This document shows positions 52,238 to 61,636 of a DNA stretch of 64,000 nucleotides, piece after piece. The stretch comes from an uncultured Lachnospiraceae bacterium (GTDB lineage Bacteria > Bacillota > Clostridia > Lachnospirales > Lachnospiraceae). A program made the position numbers and the translations under genes. Position 1 is the first letter of the stretch, and every line of letters begins with the position of its first letter. Under the pieces are notes generated by a model that did not search any database, was not told where the DNA came from, and saw nothing but the letters and a program-made list of their open reading frames with translations. Where the stretch lies: positions 1 through 64,000 of the forward strand of contig CAJUCN010000004.1 of NCBI GenBank assembly GCA_910585005.1, read 5' to 3'.

Positions 52238-53509
52238 ATGAAAAAAAGGATGAAAATAGCGGTAATAGGAGGAGGCGCTGCAGGAATGACCAGCGCAATC
52301 GTTGCGGCGAGACATGGAGCGGAAGTGGTTCTTTATGAAAAAAATGACAGAGTTGGCAAAAAGCTTCTTGTGACAGGAAATGGAAGATGTAATTTGTCTA
52401 ATACAGAGTTTTCAACAGATTGCTATTATTGCAGTGATAAAGAAAAATTACAAAAGGTTTTTGAAAGTTTTTCACTGTGGGATACGGTTTCCTTTTTTGA
52501 GAGTATGGGACTGATGGTGAAAGAAAAGAATAAGGGGTTATACCCTTATTCGGAACAGGCTTCCGCTGTTTTGGATGTATTGCGTACGGAACTTGCATAT
52601 AGTAAGGCTCATGTGATTACAGGAGCAGAAGTAAATAAAGTGGAGAAGAGAGAGAAGATAGGATTTGTGATCCAGGAGGAAGGAAGGGAAGAGATATTTG
52701 ATAAATTGATTCTTGCACCTGGAAGCCAAGCCTCATTAAAAGGGACAGGGAAAAGCGGGTATCATATTGCGAAAAACTTTGGGCACAAAATCAATCCATT
52801 AGTGCCCGGACTTGTACAACTTAAGTCTGACGAGAGTTTTTGTAAGGCATTGGGCGGTGTCCGATGCAATGCAAAACTAACATTACTGATCGATGGGAAA
52901 GTTAAAACAGAGGAAACCGGAGAGGTTCAATTTACGGATTATGGGATTTCAGGGATACCTGTGTTCCAATTTAGCAGGCAGGCGGCATATGCACATAAGG
53001 AAAAGAAAGAAATACATGTTTTGGCAGATTTTTTTCCGGAGCAGGATGATAAGACATTCACTTTTGCTATGAAACTGCGCTATGAATCTTTGAAAAACAG
53101 AACATTGGAAGAGTTTCTCACCGGGACAGTGAATAAAAAGATTGGCAGAGTGTTAATCAAAAGATATGGATTAAAGCCGGAGATGAGAGTCGAAGAAGCT
53201 GGACAGCAAAAGGTTTTGGAATTGATGGGGACAGGGCGCAATTTTTCTATACATATAAGTGGTGTGAATCCGATGGAAAATGCCCAAATCTGTGCGGGGG
53301 GAATTGATTTTTCCCAGATCGATGACCAGATGGAGTCAGCATTGGTTCCCGGGTTGTATTTTGCTGGAGAGATCGTGGATGTAGATGGAAAATGCGGAGG
53401 ATACAATCTTCAATGGGCATGGTCTAGCGGGTATGTGGCAGGCAGGAGCGCAGCGGGATATTCAGCAGAAGAAATGAGGAAGGATTTGGAACCGGAAGTC
53501 CGGGGATAA
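52238..53509 (+). CDS. HI0933/YhiN-family FAD-dependent oxidoreductase
   Basis: The 423-aa flavoprotein begins with an FAD-binding Rossmann motif (IAVIGGGAAGMTSAI), followed by RVGKKLLVTGNGRCNLSN, a signature of the HI0933/BaiN family. GTGKSGYHIAKNFGH and the C-terminal CGGYNLQWAWSSGYVAG are also typical. Substrates are unknown for most members; one relative has been linked to bile-acid metabolism, but that should not be assumed here. ATG 52238 follows AGGTGGGG. The next gene is another FAD protein 13 bp downstream. Confidence 0.9.
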   Translation: MKKRMKIAVIGGGAAGMTSAIVAARHGAEVVLYEKNDRVGKKLLVTGNGRCNLSNTEFSTDCYYCSDKEKLQKVFESFSLWDTVSFFESMGLMVKEKNKGLYPYSEQASAVLDVLRTELAYSKAHVITGAEVNKVEKREKIGFVIQEEGREEIFDKLILAPGSQASLKGTGKSGYHIAKNFGHKINPLVPGLVQLKSDESFCKALGGVRCNAKLTLLIDGKVKTEETGEVQFTDYGISGIPVFQFSRQAAYAHKEKKEIHVLADFFPEQDDKTFTFAMKLRYESLKNRTLEEFLTGTVNKKIGRVLIKRYGLKPEMRVEEAGQQKVLELMGTGRNFSIHISGVNPMENAQICAGGIDFSQIDDQMESALVPGLYFAGEIVDVDGKCGGYNLQWAWSSGYVAGRSAAGYSAEEMRKDLEPEVRG

Positions 53510-53522
53510 GGGATAGCGGGAG

Positions 53523-55148
53523 ATGCTTAGAATTAATCAATTAAAGCTTTTGGTGGGGCACTCAAAGGAAGAACTAGTCATAAAAGTGAAAAAAATACTT
53601 CGTTGTGAGCAGACACCAGAGATTACAATTGTGAGGCGTTCTGTGGATGCACGAAAGAAGCCGGTTCTGTATTTCAATTATATTTTAGACGTTAAAGTAA
53701 AAAACCAGGTGGAGGTTTACCGCAGATGTGATAAGAAACAGGTCGTGATCTGTGAAAAACAGGATTACATGTTTCCTGTCTCAACCTATCAGGGACAGGT
53801 AAGGCCAGTGGTAATCGGGACAGGCCCGGCAGGTTTGTTTTGTGGACTGATGCTGGCCAGGGCGGGTTTCAGGCCAATCCTGCTTGAAAGAGGAAAACCT
53901 GTGGCGGAACGGATGAAGGATGTCCGGAGATTTTGGCAAAGGGGAGCATTGGATGAAGAATCTAATGTACAGTTTGGAGAAGGCGGGGCAGGGACTTTTT
54001 CTGACGGAAAGCTAAATACCTTAGTAAAAGATAAATATGGGCGAAACCGGGAGGTACTCCGTATTTTTACACAGGCAGGCGCTCCGGAGGAAATCTTATA
54101 TGACCACAAACCCCATATAGGGACGGATGTGCTTTGCTGCGTGATTGAAAAGATACGCCATGAGATAGAAAATGCAGGTGGAAGTATCCGTTTTCAAGCA
54201 AAAGTAACAGATTTTCTGATTAGGGATGAAAAGATTAAAGGAGTGATCATAAATGGGGAGGAGATCTTAGAAGCTTCTTATGTTGTGCTTGCTCCAGGCC
54301 ATAGTGCAAGGGATACGTTTCAAGTGTTGGATCAGCATCATGTGCGGCTGGAAGCAAAGCCATTTGCGGTGGGGCTTCGGGTAGAACATCCTCAGGAGTT
54401 GATCAATCAATCCCAGTACGGAAAAAAGGACGATTCAGCGCTGGGCAGCGCTGCCTATAAGGTTACAGCGAACGTATTAAGTGGAAGAGGCGTGTATTCT
54501 TTTTGCATGTGTCCAGGCGGATATGTGGTCAATGCATCTTCGGAGCAGGGGCGGCTTTCCGTGAATGGGATGAGTTATAGCGGGCGGAATGGGAAAAATG
54601 CCAATAGCGCTATTATCGTATCCGTAACCCCTGAGGACTACGGTGGAAATGGTGGTCCCCTTGCGGGAGTGGAATTTCAAAGACGCCTTGAAAAAAAGGC
54701 GTTTGACCTGGCGCAAGGGAAAGTTCCTGTGGAAAAGTTTAAAGACTATAAAGAGGCGGTTATGGATAAGCAGCCTGAAACAGGAAACTTCAATACCACA
54801 CCAAAGATTGCAGATGATTTTACTCCGTGTATCAAAGGGCTGTGGACATTTGCACCCGTACATAAAATATTGCCGGAAGAGCTTTCAAAAGCATTTGTGG
54901 AAGGAATGGAGCAGTTTGGAAAGGTGATCGATGGATTTAGCGATGGGAATGTTCTTGTGGAAGGGATAGAGAGCAGGACTTCTTCTCCGGTCCGGATCAT
55001 CAGGGATGAAAGTTTCCAGTCATCGGTCAGGGGGCTTTATCCTTGTGGAGAAGGAGCGGGATATGCGGGAGGAATCACATCGGCGGCAATGGATGGTATA
55101 CGGGTTGCAGAAGCAGTGGCAGAGCATATTGTAAAGAACGAAGGATAA
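53523..55148 (+). CDS. FAD-dependent dehydrogenase (COG2509-type)
   Basis: The 541-aa protein has an N-terminal alpha/beta segment of about 90 residues, then an FAD motif VIGTGPAGLFCGLMLA near residue 98. FGEGGAGTFSDGKLNT and a C-terminal PCGEGAGYAGGITSAAMDG complete the pattern of a widespread Firmicutes family with no known substrate. The ATG follows a weak SD (AGCGGGAG). It is 13 bp after the HI0933-type gene and 12 bp before the cyclo-ligase, so these are co-transcribed. Confidence 0.88.
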   Translation: MLRINQLKLLVGHSKEELVIKVKKILRCEQTPEITIVRRSVDARKKPVLYFNYILDVKVKNQVEVYRRCDKKQVVICEKQDYMFPVSTYQGQVRPVVIGTGPAGLFCGLMLARAGFRPILLERGKPVAERMKDVRRFWQRGALDEESNVQFGEGGAGTFSDGKLNTLVKDKYGRNREVLRIFTQAGAPEEILYDHKPHIGTDVLCCVIEKIRHEIENAGGSIRFQAKVTDFLIRDEKIKGVIINGEEILEASYVVLAPGHSARDTFQVLDQHHVRLEAKPFAVGLRVEHPQELINQSQYGKKDDSALGSAAYKVTANVLSGRGVYSFCMCPGGYVVNASSEQGRLSVNGMSYSGRNGKNANSAIIVSVTPEDYGGNGGPLAGVEFQRRLEKKAFDLAQGKVPVEKFKDYKEAVMDKQPETGNFNTTPKIADDFTPCIKGLWTFAPVHKILPEELSKAFVEGMEQFGKVIDGFSDGNVLVEGIESRTSSPVRIIRDESFQSSVRGLYPCGEGAGYAGGITSAAMDGIRVAEAVAEHIVKNEG

Positions 55149-55160
55149 GGAGGACGGTCT

Positions 55161-55748
55161 ATGGAAGTGAGAGGGCATATCAGCAAGCAGAGTATCAGAA
55201 ACCGGTATTTGGGCATGCGGAACAATCTTTCTTATGGAGAACGTTTGGCCAAAAGTCAGAGAATATGGGAGTTCTTGAAGAAGGAACCGGTATTTGAGAG
55301 CGCTGAAGCGGTTCTTGTTTATATGGATTACCGAAGTGAGGTCATGACGACCGGTTTGGTCGAGGAGCTTCTTGCAAAAGGTGGAAGGCGTATCTTTGCC
55401 CCCAGGGTTCTCGGTATGAATATCAGCTTTTACGAAATCAGTTCTTTGGAGGAACTAGGCCCAGGGTATCAGGATATCAGGGAACCAGCCCAGGACGAAA
55501 GAAAAATGTTTACCCATAAGCTGGCGAAAGATTTGAAAAGCCTGGTTCTTATCCCAGGAGCAGTTTTTGACAGGCAGCGGGGAAGGATGGGCTACGGGAA
55601 AGGCTTTTATGACCGTTTCCTTGCGGAGTACATAGAACTTTCCGGCGCAGCCCTTGCTTTTGAATGTCAGGTTGCCAAGAAAATACCAATGGAAGAACAT
55701 GATATCCGCCCTGATATCATTGTGACAGAAACGGGAGTGATCCGGTAA
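55161..55748 (+). CDS. 5-formyltetrahydrofolate cyclo-ligase
   Basis: This enzyme (MthFS) converts 5-formyl-THF to 5,10-methenyl-THF with ATP, recovering a folate storage form. The 195-aa protein has the N-terminal Arg/Lys-rich helix, YMDYRSEV, and the ATP/phosphate motif GRMGYGKGFYDRFL near residue 140. The length is typical. AAGGAGGACGG precedes the ATG. It links by function to fhs and folD 16 kb upstream. Confidence 0.93.
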   Translation: MEVRGHISKQSIRNRYLGMRNNLSYGERLAKSQRIWEFLKKEPVFESAEAVLVYMDYRSEVMTTGLVEELLAKGGRRIFAPRVLGMNISFYEISSLEELGPGYQDIREPAQDERKMFTHKLAKDLKSLVLIPGAVFDRQRGRMGYGKGFYDRFLAEYIELSGAALAFECQVAKKIPMEEHDIRPDIIVTETGVIR

Positions 55749-55801
55749 GGGATTGCCCCTGCCCGTAACGGCGTTTGAATTAGAAAGGTATGAGGATAGA
55801 A

Positions 55802-57046
55802 ATGATGTATGATTTGAACCGATTAGGAAAGAATGCAGTCCAGGCTAAATATGAGCTTCAAAAGCTAAATACGGAGTCAAAAAACAAGGCCCTTTTGGCG
55901 GTGGCGGATGCATTGGTTTCGGAAAGCAGCCGGATCATTGATCAGAATGCCATAGACCTAAAAAACGGAGAAGAAAAAGGGATGCACCCGGGGCTTCTTG
56001 ACAGGCTCCGGCTGGACGAAAGCAGAATAAAAGGGATGGCAGAAGGACTTAGGCAGGTTGCATTCCTCCCGGATCCGGTAGGAGAAGTGTTAGAGACGAT
56101 GGAGCGGCCAAATGGACTCATCATTGAAAAACGGCGCGTTCCTATCGGTGTCATAGGAATCATATACGAATCCCGTCCCAATGTGACGGCAGATGCTTTT
56201 GGGCTATGCTTTAAGAGTGGAAATGCGGTCATATTAAAAGGGGGCAGTGATGCTATTTGCTCCAATATGGCAATTACATCGGTGATCAGGGAGGCGCTCG
56301 CCAAAGAAGGGATCATGCGTGAAACGATCCAGATGATTGAATCTATTGACAGAGAAGTGGCACGGGAGTTCATGAAGCTGCGGGAATATGTAGATCTGCT
56401 GATTCCACGGGGCGGTGCAGGACTGATACGGAGCGTGGTGGAAAACAGTACGATACCGGTCATTGAAACCGGGACAGGAAATTGTCACATTTATGTGGAC
56501 GAATCTGCAGATTTGGAAAAAGCAATTCCAATCATCATAAATGCGAAGACACAGCGCATTGGAGTATGTAATGCTTGTGAATCTCTTGTGGTACATGAAG
56601 CGGTCAGTAGGGAATTCCTTCCGAAACTGGATCAGGGATTGAAAAAATATGCGGTGGAAATTCGTGGGGATGAGAAAGTTCAGGCAGTGATTGACTGTAA
56701 TCCAGCATCCGAAGAAGATTATGGGACAGAATATCTGGATTACATTATTTCTATGAAGACAGTTTCTTCCTTGGAGGAAGCAATTGCACATATTAATAAG
56801 TATAATACGAAACATTCGGAGGCGATCATTACGGAAAATCAGGAACATGCAAAGAAATTTCTAAATGAGGTAGATGCAGCCTGTGTCTATGTGAATGCCT
56901 CTACCAGATTTACGGATGGATTTGAGTTCGGGTTTGGAGCAGAAATTGGAATTAGTACTCAGAAACTGCATGCCAGGGGGCCTATGGGGCTCAGGGAGCT
57001 TACCTCCTATAAGTATGCGATTACAGGGAACGGGCAGATCCGTTAG
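55802..57046 (+). CDS. proA: Glutamate-5-semialdehyde dehydrogenase (gamma-glutamyl phosphate reductase)
   Basis: ProA reduces gamma-glutamyl phosphate with NADPH in proline synthesis. The 414-aa protein has the aldehyde-dehydrogenase-like fold with RVPIGVIGIIYESRPNVT, LKGGSDA and GTGNCHIYVDE. The catalytic Cys is in GVCNACESLV and the C-terminal motif is FGAEIGIST. ATG 55802 follows GAGG by 6 nt; ATG 55790 sits too close to AAAGG. The kinase partner proB is not adjacent. A bidirectional terminator separates it from the convergent potD. Confidence 0.96.
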   Translation: MMYDLNRLGKNAVQAKYELQKLNTESKNKALLAVADALVSESSRIIDQNAIDLKNGEEKGMHPGLLDRLRLDESRIKGMAEGLRQVAFLPDPVGEVLETMERPNGLIIEKRRVPIGVIGIIYESRPNVTADAFGLCFKSGNAVILKGGSDAICSNMAITSVIREALAKEGIMRETIQMIESIDREVAREFMKLREYVDLLIPRGGAGLIRSVVENSTIPVIETGTGNCHIYVDESADLEKAIPIIINAKTQRIGVCNACESLVVHEAVSREFLPKLDQGLKKYAVEIRGDEKVQAVIDCNPASEEDYGTEYLDYIISMKTVSSLEEAIAHINKYNTKHSEAIITENQEHAKKFLNEVDAACVYVNASTRFTDGFEFGFGAEIGISTQKLHARGPMGLRELTSYKYAITGNGQIR

Positions 57047-57061
57047 TAGAAGGGAAAGAAT

Positions 57062-57101
57062 ACAAATAGCAGGACTCCCGTAAAGGAGCCCTGTTATTTG
57101 T
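57062..57101. terminator. Bidirectional terminator between proA and the pot operon
   Basis: ACAAATAGCAGG (57062-57073) pairs with CCTGTTATTTGT (57090-57101), with CTCC/GGAG inside and one mismatch. It sits between converging stops and serves both strands, although neither side has a long T tract. Confidence 0.75.
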
Positions 57102-57107
57102 AAATTT

Positions 57108-58163
57108 CTATTCAGATTTCACTTCCTTCCAAAGGCTGTTATACAGCGCATCTCCATCACTTCCTAAATACTGGAAAGTTTCTAAATTTTCATACTGTGA
57201 AAAATCAGGGAAGGCAATTTTTGAGTTTTTAATGTCCTCATCTTCAATCAGTTCCTGCGCGGCGGTATTGGGGGTGGAGTAGGTAATATACTCAAAATTT
57301 TTAAGGGCGATATCCCCCCGGCACATAAAGTCAATAAATTTCTCGGCGTTTTCTTTATTGGGGGCATTTTTCGGAATCACCCAGGAATCGATCCAGACGT
57401 TGGTGCCTTCCTTGGGAATCACATATTCCAGATTTTCATTTTCCCGCTGGGTATAGATTGCTTCGCCGGAATAGATCACCCCGATGGCAGCTTCATCCCC
57501 AATCATTTTATCCCGGACCTGGTCGATTACATAAGCCTGCACCAAGGGTTTTTGTTCAATCAGGGAATTTTTGGCAGCCTGTAGTTCTGCCTCATTTAAG
57601 GTATTCATGGAATAGCCGTTTAATTTTAAGGCAACCATGAAAGCGTCCCGCACAGAATCCTGCATCAGGATATTATCGGCATACTGTTCATCCCAAAGTA
57701 CGGCCCAACTGTCAATAGGATCGGAAACCATGGTTTTATTATAAAGAATACCCACCGTGCCAAAGCAATAGGGAACGGAATATTTGTTTTCAGGGTCAAA
57801 TTCTTTGGACTGTTCCAAGTATTGCTGGCCGATGTTTTTTATATTGGGAATATTGTCAAGGTTTATTTCCGCCAGCAAGTCATTGTCAATCATTTTCTGG
57901 ATCATATAATCGGAAGGGCAGATCACGTCATAAGCAGAAGCGCCTGCCTCCACTTTAGGGTACATGGTTTCATTGGTGTCGTACTCGTCGTAGACAACTT
58001 TGATGCCTGTTTCTTCTTCAAACAGGGAAAGGGTTTCCGGGTCGATATATTCCCCCCAGTTATAGACGATAACTTCCCCGTTTTCAGCGGAACTTTTGCC
58101 GCATCCGGTAAGAAGTGACAGCCCGAATACGGGCAGGAGTACAAAGCAGAGTAATTTTTTCAT
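57108..58163 (-). CDS. potD: Spermidine/putrescine ABC transporter substrate-binding lipoprotein
   Basis: PotD captures polyamines outside the membrane for PotABC. The 351-aa protein starts with a lipoprotein signal peptide ending in the lipobox LLTGC, and the mature part carries VYNWGEYIDPETL near its start and the family's two-lobe binding-protein pattern (VICPSDYMIQKM, VPYCFGTVGILYN). ATG 58163 follows GGAGGT by 6 nt; an earlier TTG in frame lies on the SD. It is the last gene of the potA-potB-potC-potD operon. Confidence 0.94.
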   Translation of the reverse strand: MKKLLCFVLLPVFGLSLLTGCGKSSAENGEVIVYNWGEYIDPETLSLFEEETGIKVVYDEYDTNETMYPKVEAGASAYDVICPSDYMIQKMIDNDLLAEINLDNIPNIKNIGQQYLEQSKEFDPENKYSVPYCFGTVGILYNKTMVSDPIDSWAVLWDEQYADNILMQDSVRDAFMVALKLNGYSMNTLNEAELQAAKNSLIEQKPLVQAYVIDQVRDKMIGDEAAIGVIYSGEAIYTQRENENLEYVIPKEGTNVWIDSWVIPKNAPNKENAEKFIDFMCRGDIALKNFEYITYSTPNTAAQELIEDEDIKNSKIAFPDFSQYENLETFQYLGSDGDALYNSLWKEVKSE

Positions 58164-58181
58164 GAAAGATACCTCCAAAAT

Positions 58182-58961
58182 TTATTTTTTCAGGTCTTTT
58201 TCCGCCGGAACCCGGTTGATGAAAAGAAGTAAGACCAAAACAGTTAAAAAGATAATGGTAGATAAAGCGTACATTTCCGGTTTAATCCCCTTTTTCACCT
58301 CCGTGTAGATCTTGGTGGAGAGGGTATCTACACCGGCTCCTTTGGTAAAATGGGTGATGATGAAGTCATCCAGCGACATAGTAAATGCCATCAAAAAGCC
58401 GGAAAGCACACCGGGAAGGATATCGGGAAATACCACTTTAAAAAAGCCGTAAACCGGTCCCGCCCCTAAATCCAATGCCGCCTCATAGGTATAAGGGTTC
58501 ATCTGCCGCATCCTTGGCATCACGCTTAAGATTACATAAGGGATACAAAAGGTAATGTGGGAGAGCAAAATGGTTCCAAGCCCGAACCTCAGTCCAAAAC
58601 TGATAAATAAGAGCATCAAAGAGATACCAGTAACGATTTCCGCATTTAACATAGGGATATTGGTAACACCCATGACGATTGCCCGGGATCTCTTTTTTAG
58701 GCTCATAATGGCGATACAGGCAACCGTTCCAATGATCGTGGATACCACAGAGGCGATCAGGGCGATCAGCAGAGTGTTAAAAAGCGCCTGTAAAATGTCC
58801 CTGTTTTGAAATAAAGCTCCGTACCATTTTAAAGTAAACCCACCCCATTTCGCCCGGGTCTTGCTTGCATTAAAGGAAAGCACGATCAGGGTTGTAATGG
58901 GGGCATACAAAAAGATAAAAATTAAGGTAATGTATAGTTTTTGCAGGATCGTCTTTTTCAT
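58182..58961 (-). CDS. potC: Polyamine ABC transporter permease PotC
   Basis: This 259-aa inner-membrane permease has about six transmembrane segments and the ATPase-contact (EAA) loop YEAALDLGAGPVYGFFKVVFPDI near residue 160. Length and position match PotC. Its start overlaps the potB stop by 4 bp. Together with PotB it forms the channel. Confidence 0.93.
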   Translation of the reverse strand: MKKTILQKLYITLIFIFLYAPITTLIVLSFNASKTRAKWGGFTLKWYGALFQNRDILQALFNTLLIALIASVVSTIIGTVACIAIMSLKKRSRAIVMGVTNIPMLNAEIVTGISLMLLFISFGLRFGLGTILLSHITFCIPYVILSVMPRMRQMNPYTYEAALDLGAGPVYGFFKVVFPDILPGVLSGFLMAFTMSLDDFIITHFTKGAGVDTLSTKIYTEVKKGIKPEMYALSTIIFLTVLVLLLFINRVPAEKDLKK

Positions 58962-59788
58962 AAAAAGGAACCCTCCCCGTCTTTGTCAAATATTGCCGTC
59001 AGCAGCATATTTACAATAATGAACAGCATCAGCACGATAGAAAGGCCGCTTCCCAAATGCCAGTTGCTTGCCTGGGTAAATTCCTCCTCAATCACATTAC
59101 CGATCAGCAGAATCTTGCTTCCACCAAGAAGTTTACTGATAACAAAGGTGGTCAGGGCAGGGATAAACACCATGGTGATTCCGCTGATGATGCCGGGGAT
59201 GCTGAGAGGAAGAGTTATCTTCATAAATACCTGTATTGGATTAGCCCCTAAATCCCTTGCGGCATTGATCACGTTCCCGTCTATTTTAGACAGGGCATTG
59301 TATATAGGTAAAACCATAAATGGCAAAAAATTGTAGACCATGCCAAGGACGATGGCATAGGGGGTATTGATGATGTTAAGGGATGGCAAATGCAAAAAAT
59401 TTAGGATACTGTTGATCACGCCGGTTTTTTCAAGGAGTGTCTGCCATGCCAGGGTACGGAGCAAGAAGTTCATCCACATGGGGAGGATGAAGATCAGTAC
59501 GATAAAGCTCTGGCGGCCGTTCTTTTGCCCGCATAAAATCATGGCAAGAGGGTAGGCAAGCAAAAGGCAGATCAGGGTTGCTATAAGAGATAGCAATAGT
59601 GCGATCCCTAATGCTTTTGCATGTTCCGGGGTGGAGATCGCCAACACATTTTCAAGGGTAAAAGATCCCGTCCGGTCAGTCAGCCCGTAATAAAACACCA
59701 TGCCGAGGGGTACGAGTATGAAGATGGCAGACCAGATAAAATAAGGCGTGCCAAGCAGCTTTTTTTTCAATAATGCTTTTTTATTCAT
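58958..59788 (-). CDS. potB: Polyamine ABC transporter permease PotB
   Basis: The 276-aa permease has about six transmembrane segments and an EAA loop (NAARDLGANPIQVFMKITLPLSI) near residue 180. ATG 59788 is chosen because it gives the usual N-terminus. It overlaps the end of potA by 8 bp (ATGAATAA), which implies translational coupling. Confidence 0.93.
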   Translation of the reverse strand: MNKKALLKKKLLGTPYFIWSAIFILVPLGMVFYYGLTDRTGSFTLENVLAISTPEHAKALGIALLLSLIATLICLLLAYPLAMILCGQKNGRQSFIVLIFILPMWMNFLLRTLAWQTLLEKTGVINSILNFLHLPSLNIINTPYAIVLGMVYNFLPFMVLPIYNALSKIDGNVINAARDLGANPIQVFMKITLPLSIPGIISGITMVFIPALTTFVISKLLGGSKILLIGNVIEEEFTQASNWHLGSGLSIVLMLFIIVNMLLTAIFDKDGEGSFL

Positions 59789-60854
59789 TGATTCCGGCAG
59801 CCTCCTCATCTTCAGAAGCAGGTTTGTTCATGATCTGGATATTAAAGGGGTCTACGTCAATGTCCACTTCGGTTCCGACTGGGAACATTCCGGTAGAATG
59901 AACCAGCCATTCAAAACCGGCTGCAGCCACTTCCATTTCGTAATGGACGCCTTTAAAAATCAAATGGGTTACCGTTCCTTTTATTTTTCCGGTCCCGGGG
60001 CGGGAGAGGATCACGTCTTCCGGGCGGATCACCACGTCCACAGGTTTATTTTTGCCAAATCCGGTGTCCACACAGGGAAACCGTGTTCCCAGGATTTCCA
60101 CTAGTTTATCTTCAATCATGGTGGAACTGATGATATTACTATCCCCGATAAAATCTGCAACAAAGGCATTCTCCGGTTCATTGTAGATTTTTTCCGGGCT
60201 GCCGATCTGCTGGATATATCCCTGGTTCATGACCACGATGGTGTCGGACATGGTAAGGGCCTCCTCCTGGTCGTGGGTCACATAAATGAAGGTAATGCCC
60301 AGTTCGTTTTTCAGGCGGATCAACTCGTACTGCATATCCTGGCGCAGCTTTAAGTCAAGGGCGCCTAAGGGTTCGTCCAGTAAAAGCACTTTGGGTTCGT
60401 TGACGATGGCACGGGCAATGGCGATACGCTGCTGCTGGCCACCGCTTAGAGAATCAGGCATACGCCTCTCAAAGCCATCTAAATTTACCAATTTTAACGC
60501 ATATTTAATTTTATCATCTATGTAAGTTTTGCTCTTATTTTTGATCTTCAGGCCAAAAGCAATGTTTTCGGCAATGGTCATATGGGTGAAGAGGGCATAA
60601 CGCTGGAACACCGTATTGAGCTGGCGTTTGTTTGGGGGAAGGCTGGTGATGTCTTTCCCATCAAAAATAACACAGCCTTTATCCGGGGTCTCAAAACCGC
60701 CTAAGATACGCAGTGTGGTGGTTTTTCCGCAGCCGCTTGGCCCTAAAAGGGTCAAAAATTCATTTTCCCGGATATAAAGGTTTAGGTCGTCTAAAACCAT
60801 CTGGCCGTCAAAGGATTTGCTGATGTTTTTCAGGTCGATTAAAACTTTGCTCAT
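59781..60854 (-). CDS. potA: Polyamine ABC transporter ATP-binding protein PotA
   Basis: PotA hydrolyses ATP to drive polyamine uptake. The 357-aa protein has Walker A GPSGCGKTTTLR (near residue 37), the signature LSGGQQQRIAIARAI and Walker B KVLLLDEPLGALDLKLR. A C-terminal TOBE domain (about 260-345) completes it. AGGAGAGG lies upstream. It follows the XRE-cupin regulator by 22 bp and opens the structural part of the operon. Confidence 0.95.
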   Translation of the reverse strand: MSKVLIDLKNISKSFDGQMVLDDLNLYIRENEFLTLLGPSGCGKTTTLRILGGFETPDKGCVIFDGKDITSLPPNKRQLNTVFQRYALFTHMTIAENIAFGLKIKNKSKTYIDDKIKYALKLVNLDGFERRMPDSLSGGQQQRIAIARAIVNEPKVLLLDEPLGALDLKLRQDMQYELIRLKNELGITFIYVTHDQEEALTMSDTIVVMNQGYIQQIGSPEKIYNEPENAFVADFIGDSNIISSTMIEDKLVEILGTRFPCVDTGFGKNKPVDVVIRPEDVILSRPGTGKIKGTVTHLIFKGVHYEMEVAAAGFEWLVHSTGMFPVGTEVDIDVDPFNIQIMNKPASEDEEAAGINE

Positions 60855-60876
60855 GATGTACCTCTCCTCATGTGGA

Positions 60877-61428
60877 TTAAAAACTTGGCGGGCTGCTGAC
60901 CCAGATGACAGTGGCGCCGGTCTTGTTGTCCGCTTTCAGGTAATGGGTTGTTTTTGCTGTAAAGTAAAAGGATTCTCCCTTTCTTACTTTGGTGGATTTT
61001 TTTCCCAGGACTAAGGTCACGCTTCCCGACAGCACATAGCCGAATTCTTCCCCTTCGTGAGGGTTGTCCGGGTAAGTGGAACCACCGGGAGATAAGGTAA
61101 GCCGGATAGGTTCCATCATATTTTTTTGGGCGTTTGGGATGATCCACTCGATTTTGTTTTGAAGTTCCTCGTCAATTTTTTCAAAATAATCGCTTTGCCG
61201 GAAAGCCACCTGGGTATCTTCCGAATCATTAAAAAACTCCTTCAGGTCAGTACCCAGGCATTGCAGGATGTCCACTAAGGTAGTGATGGAAGGAGAGGTC
61301 AGGTTCCGTTCAAGTTGTGAGATAAAGCCTTTTGACAGCTCACAGCGGTCGGCCAGTTCTTCCTGCGTAAGTCCTTTTTGCGTTCGGAGGTCTTTTATTT
61401 TATTACCGATATTGATCCCATTATTCAT
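60877..61428 (-). CDS. XRE-family regulator with cupin domain (PuuR-like)
   Basis: The 183-aa protein has a Cro/CI-type helix-turn-helix at residues 6-62 (LRTQKGLTQEELADRCELSK) and a cupin domain at about 105-180 (PHEGEEFGYVLSGSVTLVLG). This is the architecture of PuuR, a polyamine-responsive repressor in Escherichia coli. It is the first gene of the operon that contains potABCD, so control of polyamine uptake is likely. ATG 61428 has AAAGG about 10 nt upstream; the earlier in-frame ATG at 61437 is too close to it. Palindromes in the promoter region are likely binding sites. Confidence 0.88.
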   Translation of the reverse strand: MNNGINIGNKIKDLRTQKGLTQEELADRCELSKGFISQLERNLTSPSITTLVDILQCLGTDLKEFFNDSEDTQVAFRQSDYFEKIDEELQNKIEWIIPNAQKNMMEPIRLTLSPGGSTYPDNPHEGEEFGYVLSGSVTLVLGKKSTKVRKGESFYFTAKTTHYLKADNKTGATVIWVSSPPSF

Positions 61429-61472
61429 ATGTCCCATGCCTTTCAACGACAAGTAAACGGTTGCAATTATAA

Positions 61473-61530
61473 TAAACTTTAAGTTTAGTAAAACTAAACA
61501 CCATTATACAGGAAAGAAACCTGCTGTCAA
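61473..61530 (-). promoter_or_regulatory. Promoter and two overlapping operators of the regulator-potABCD operon
   Basis: On the minus strand TTGACA (61530-61525), 16 bp and TATAAT (61508-61503) form a near-consensus promoter. Immediately downstream lie two overlapping palindromes: TAAACTTTAAGTTTA (61473-61487, 7-bp arms) and GTTTAGTAAAACTAAAC (61483-61499, 7-bp arms). They cover the start region, as expected for a repressor that controls its own operon. Confidence 0.8.
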
Positions 61531-61555
61531 TATGTTTTTGCAAAAATTTTTTGCG

Positions 61556-61584
61556 TTCCATTTTTGGAAAATAAATGGTATAAT
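61556..61584 (+). promoter_or_regulatory. Extended -10 promoter of the lactonase-family gene
   Basis: TGGTATAAT at 61576-61584 is an extended -10 with a perfect TATAAT. The -35 candidate TTCCAT (61556-61561), at 17 bp, is weak, as is normal for extended -10 promoters. It starts a 50-base leader. Confidence 0.7.
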
Positions 61585-61636
61585 TTCCGTAAAAGGCATA
61601 GGCTTAAGATTGCCCGTAAGGAAAGGAAGGCTTACC

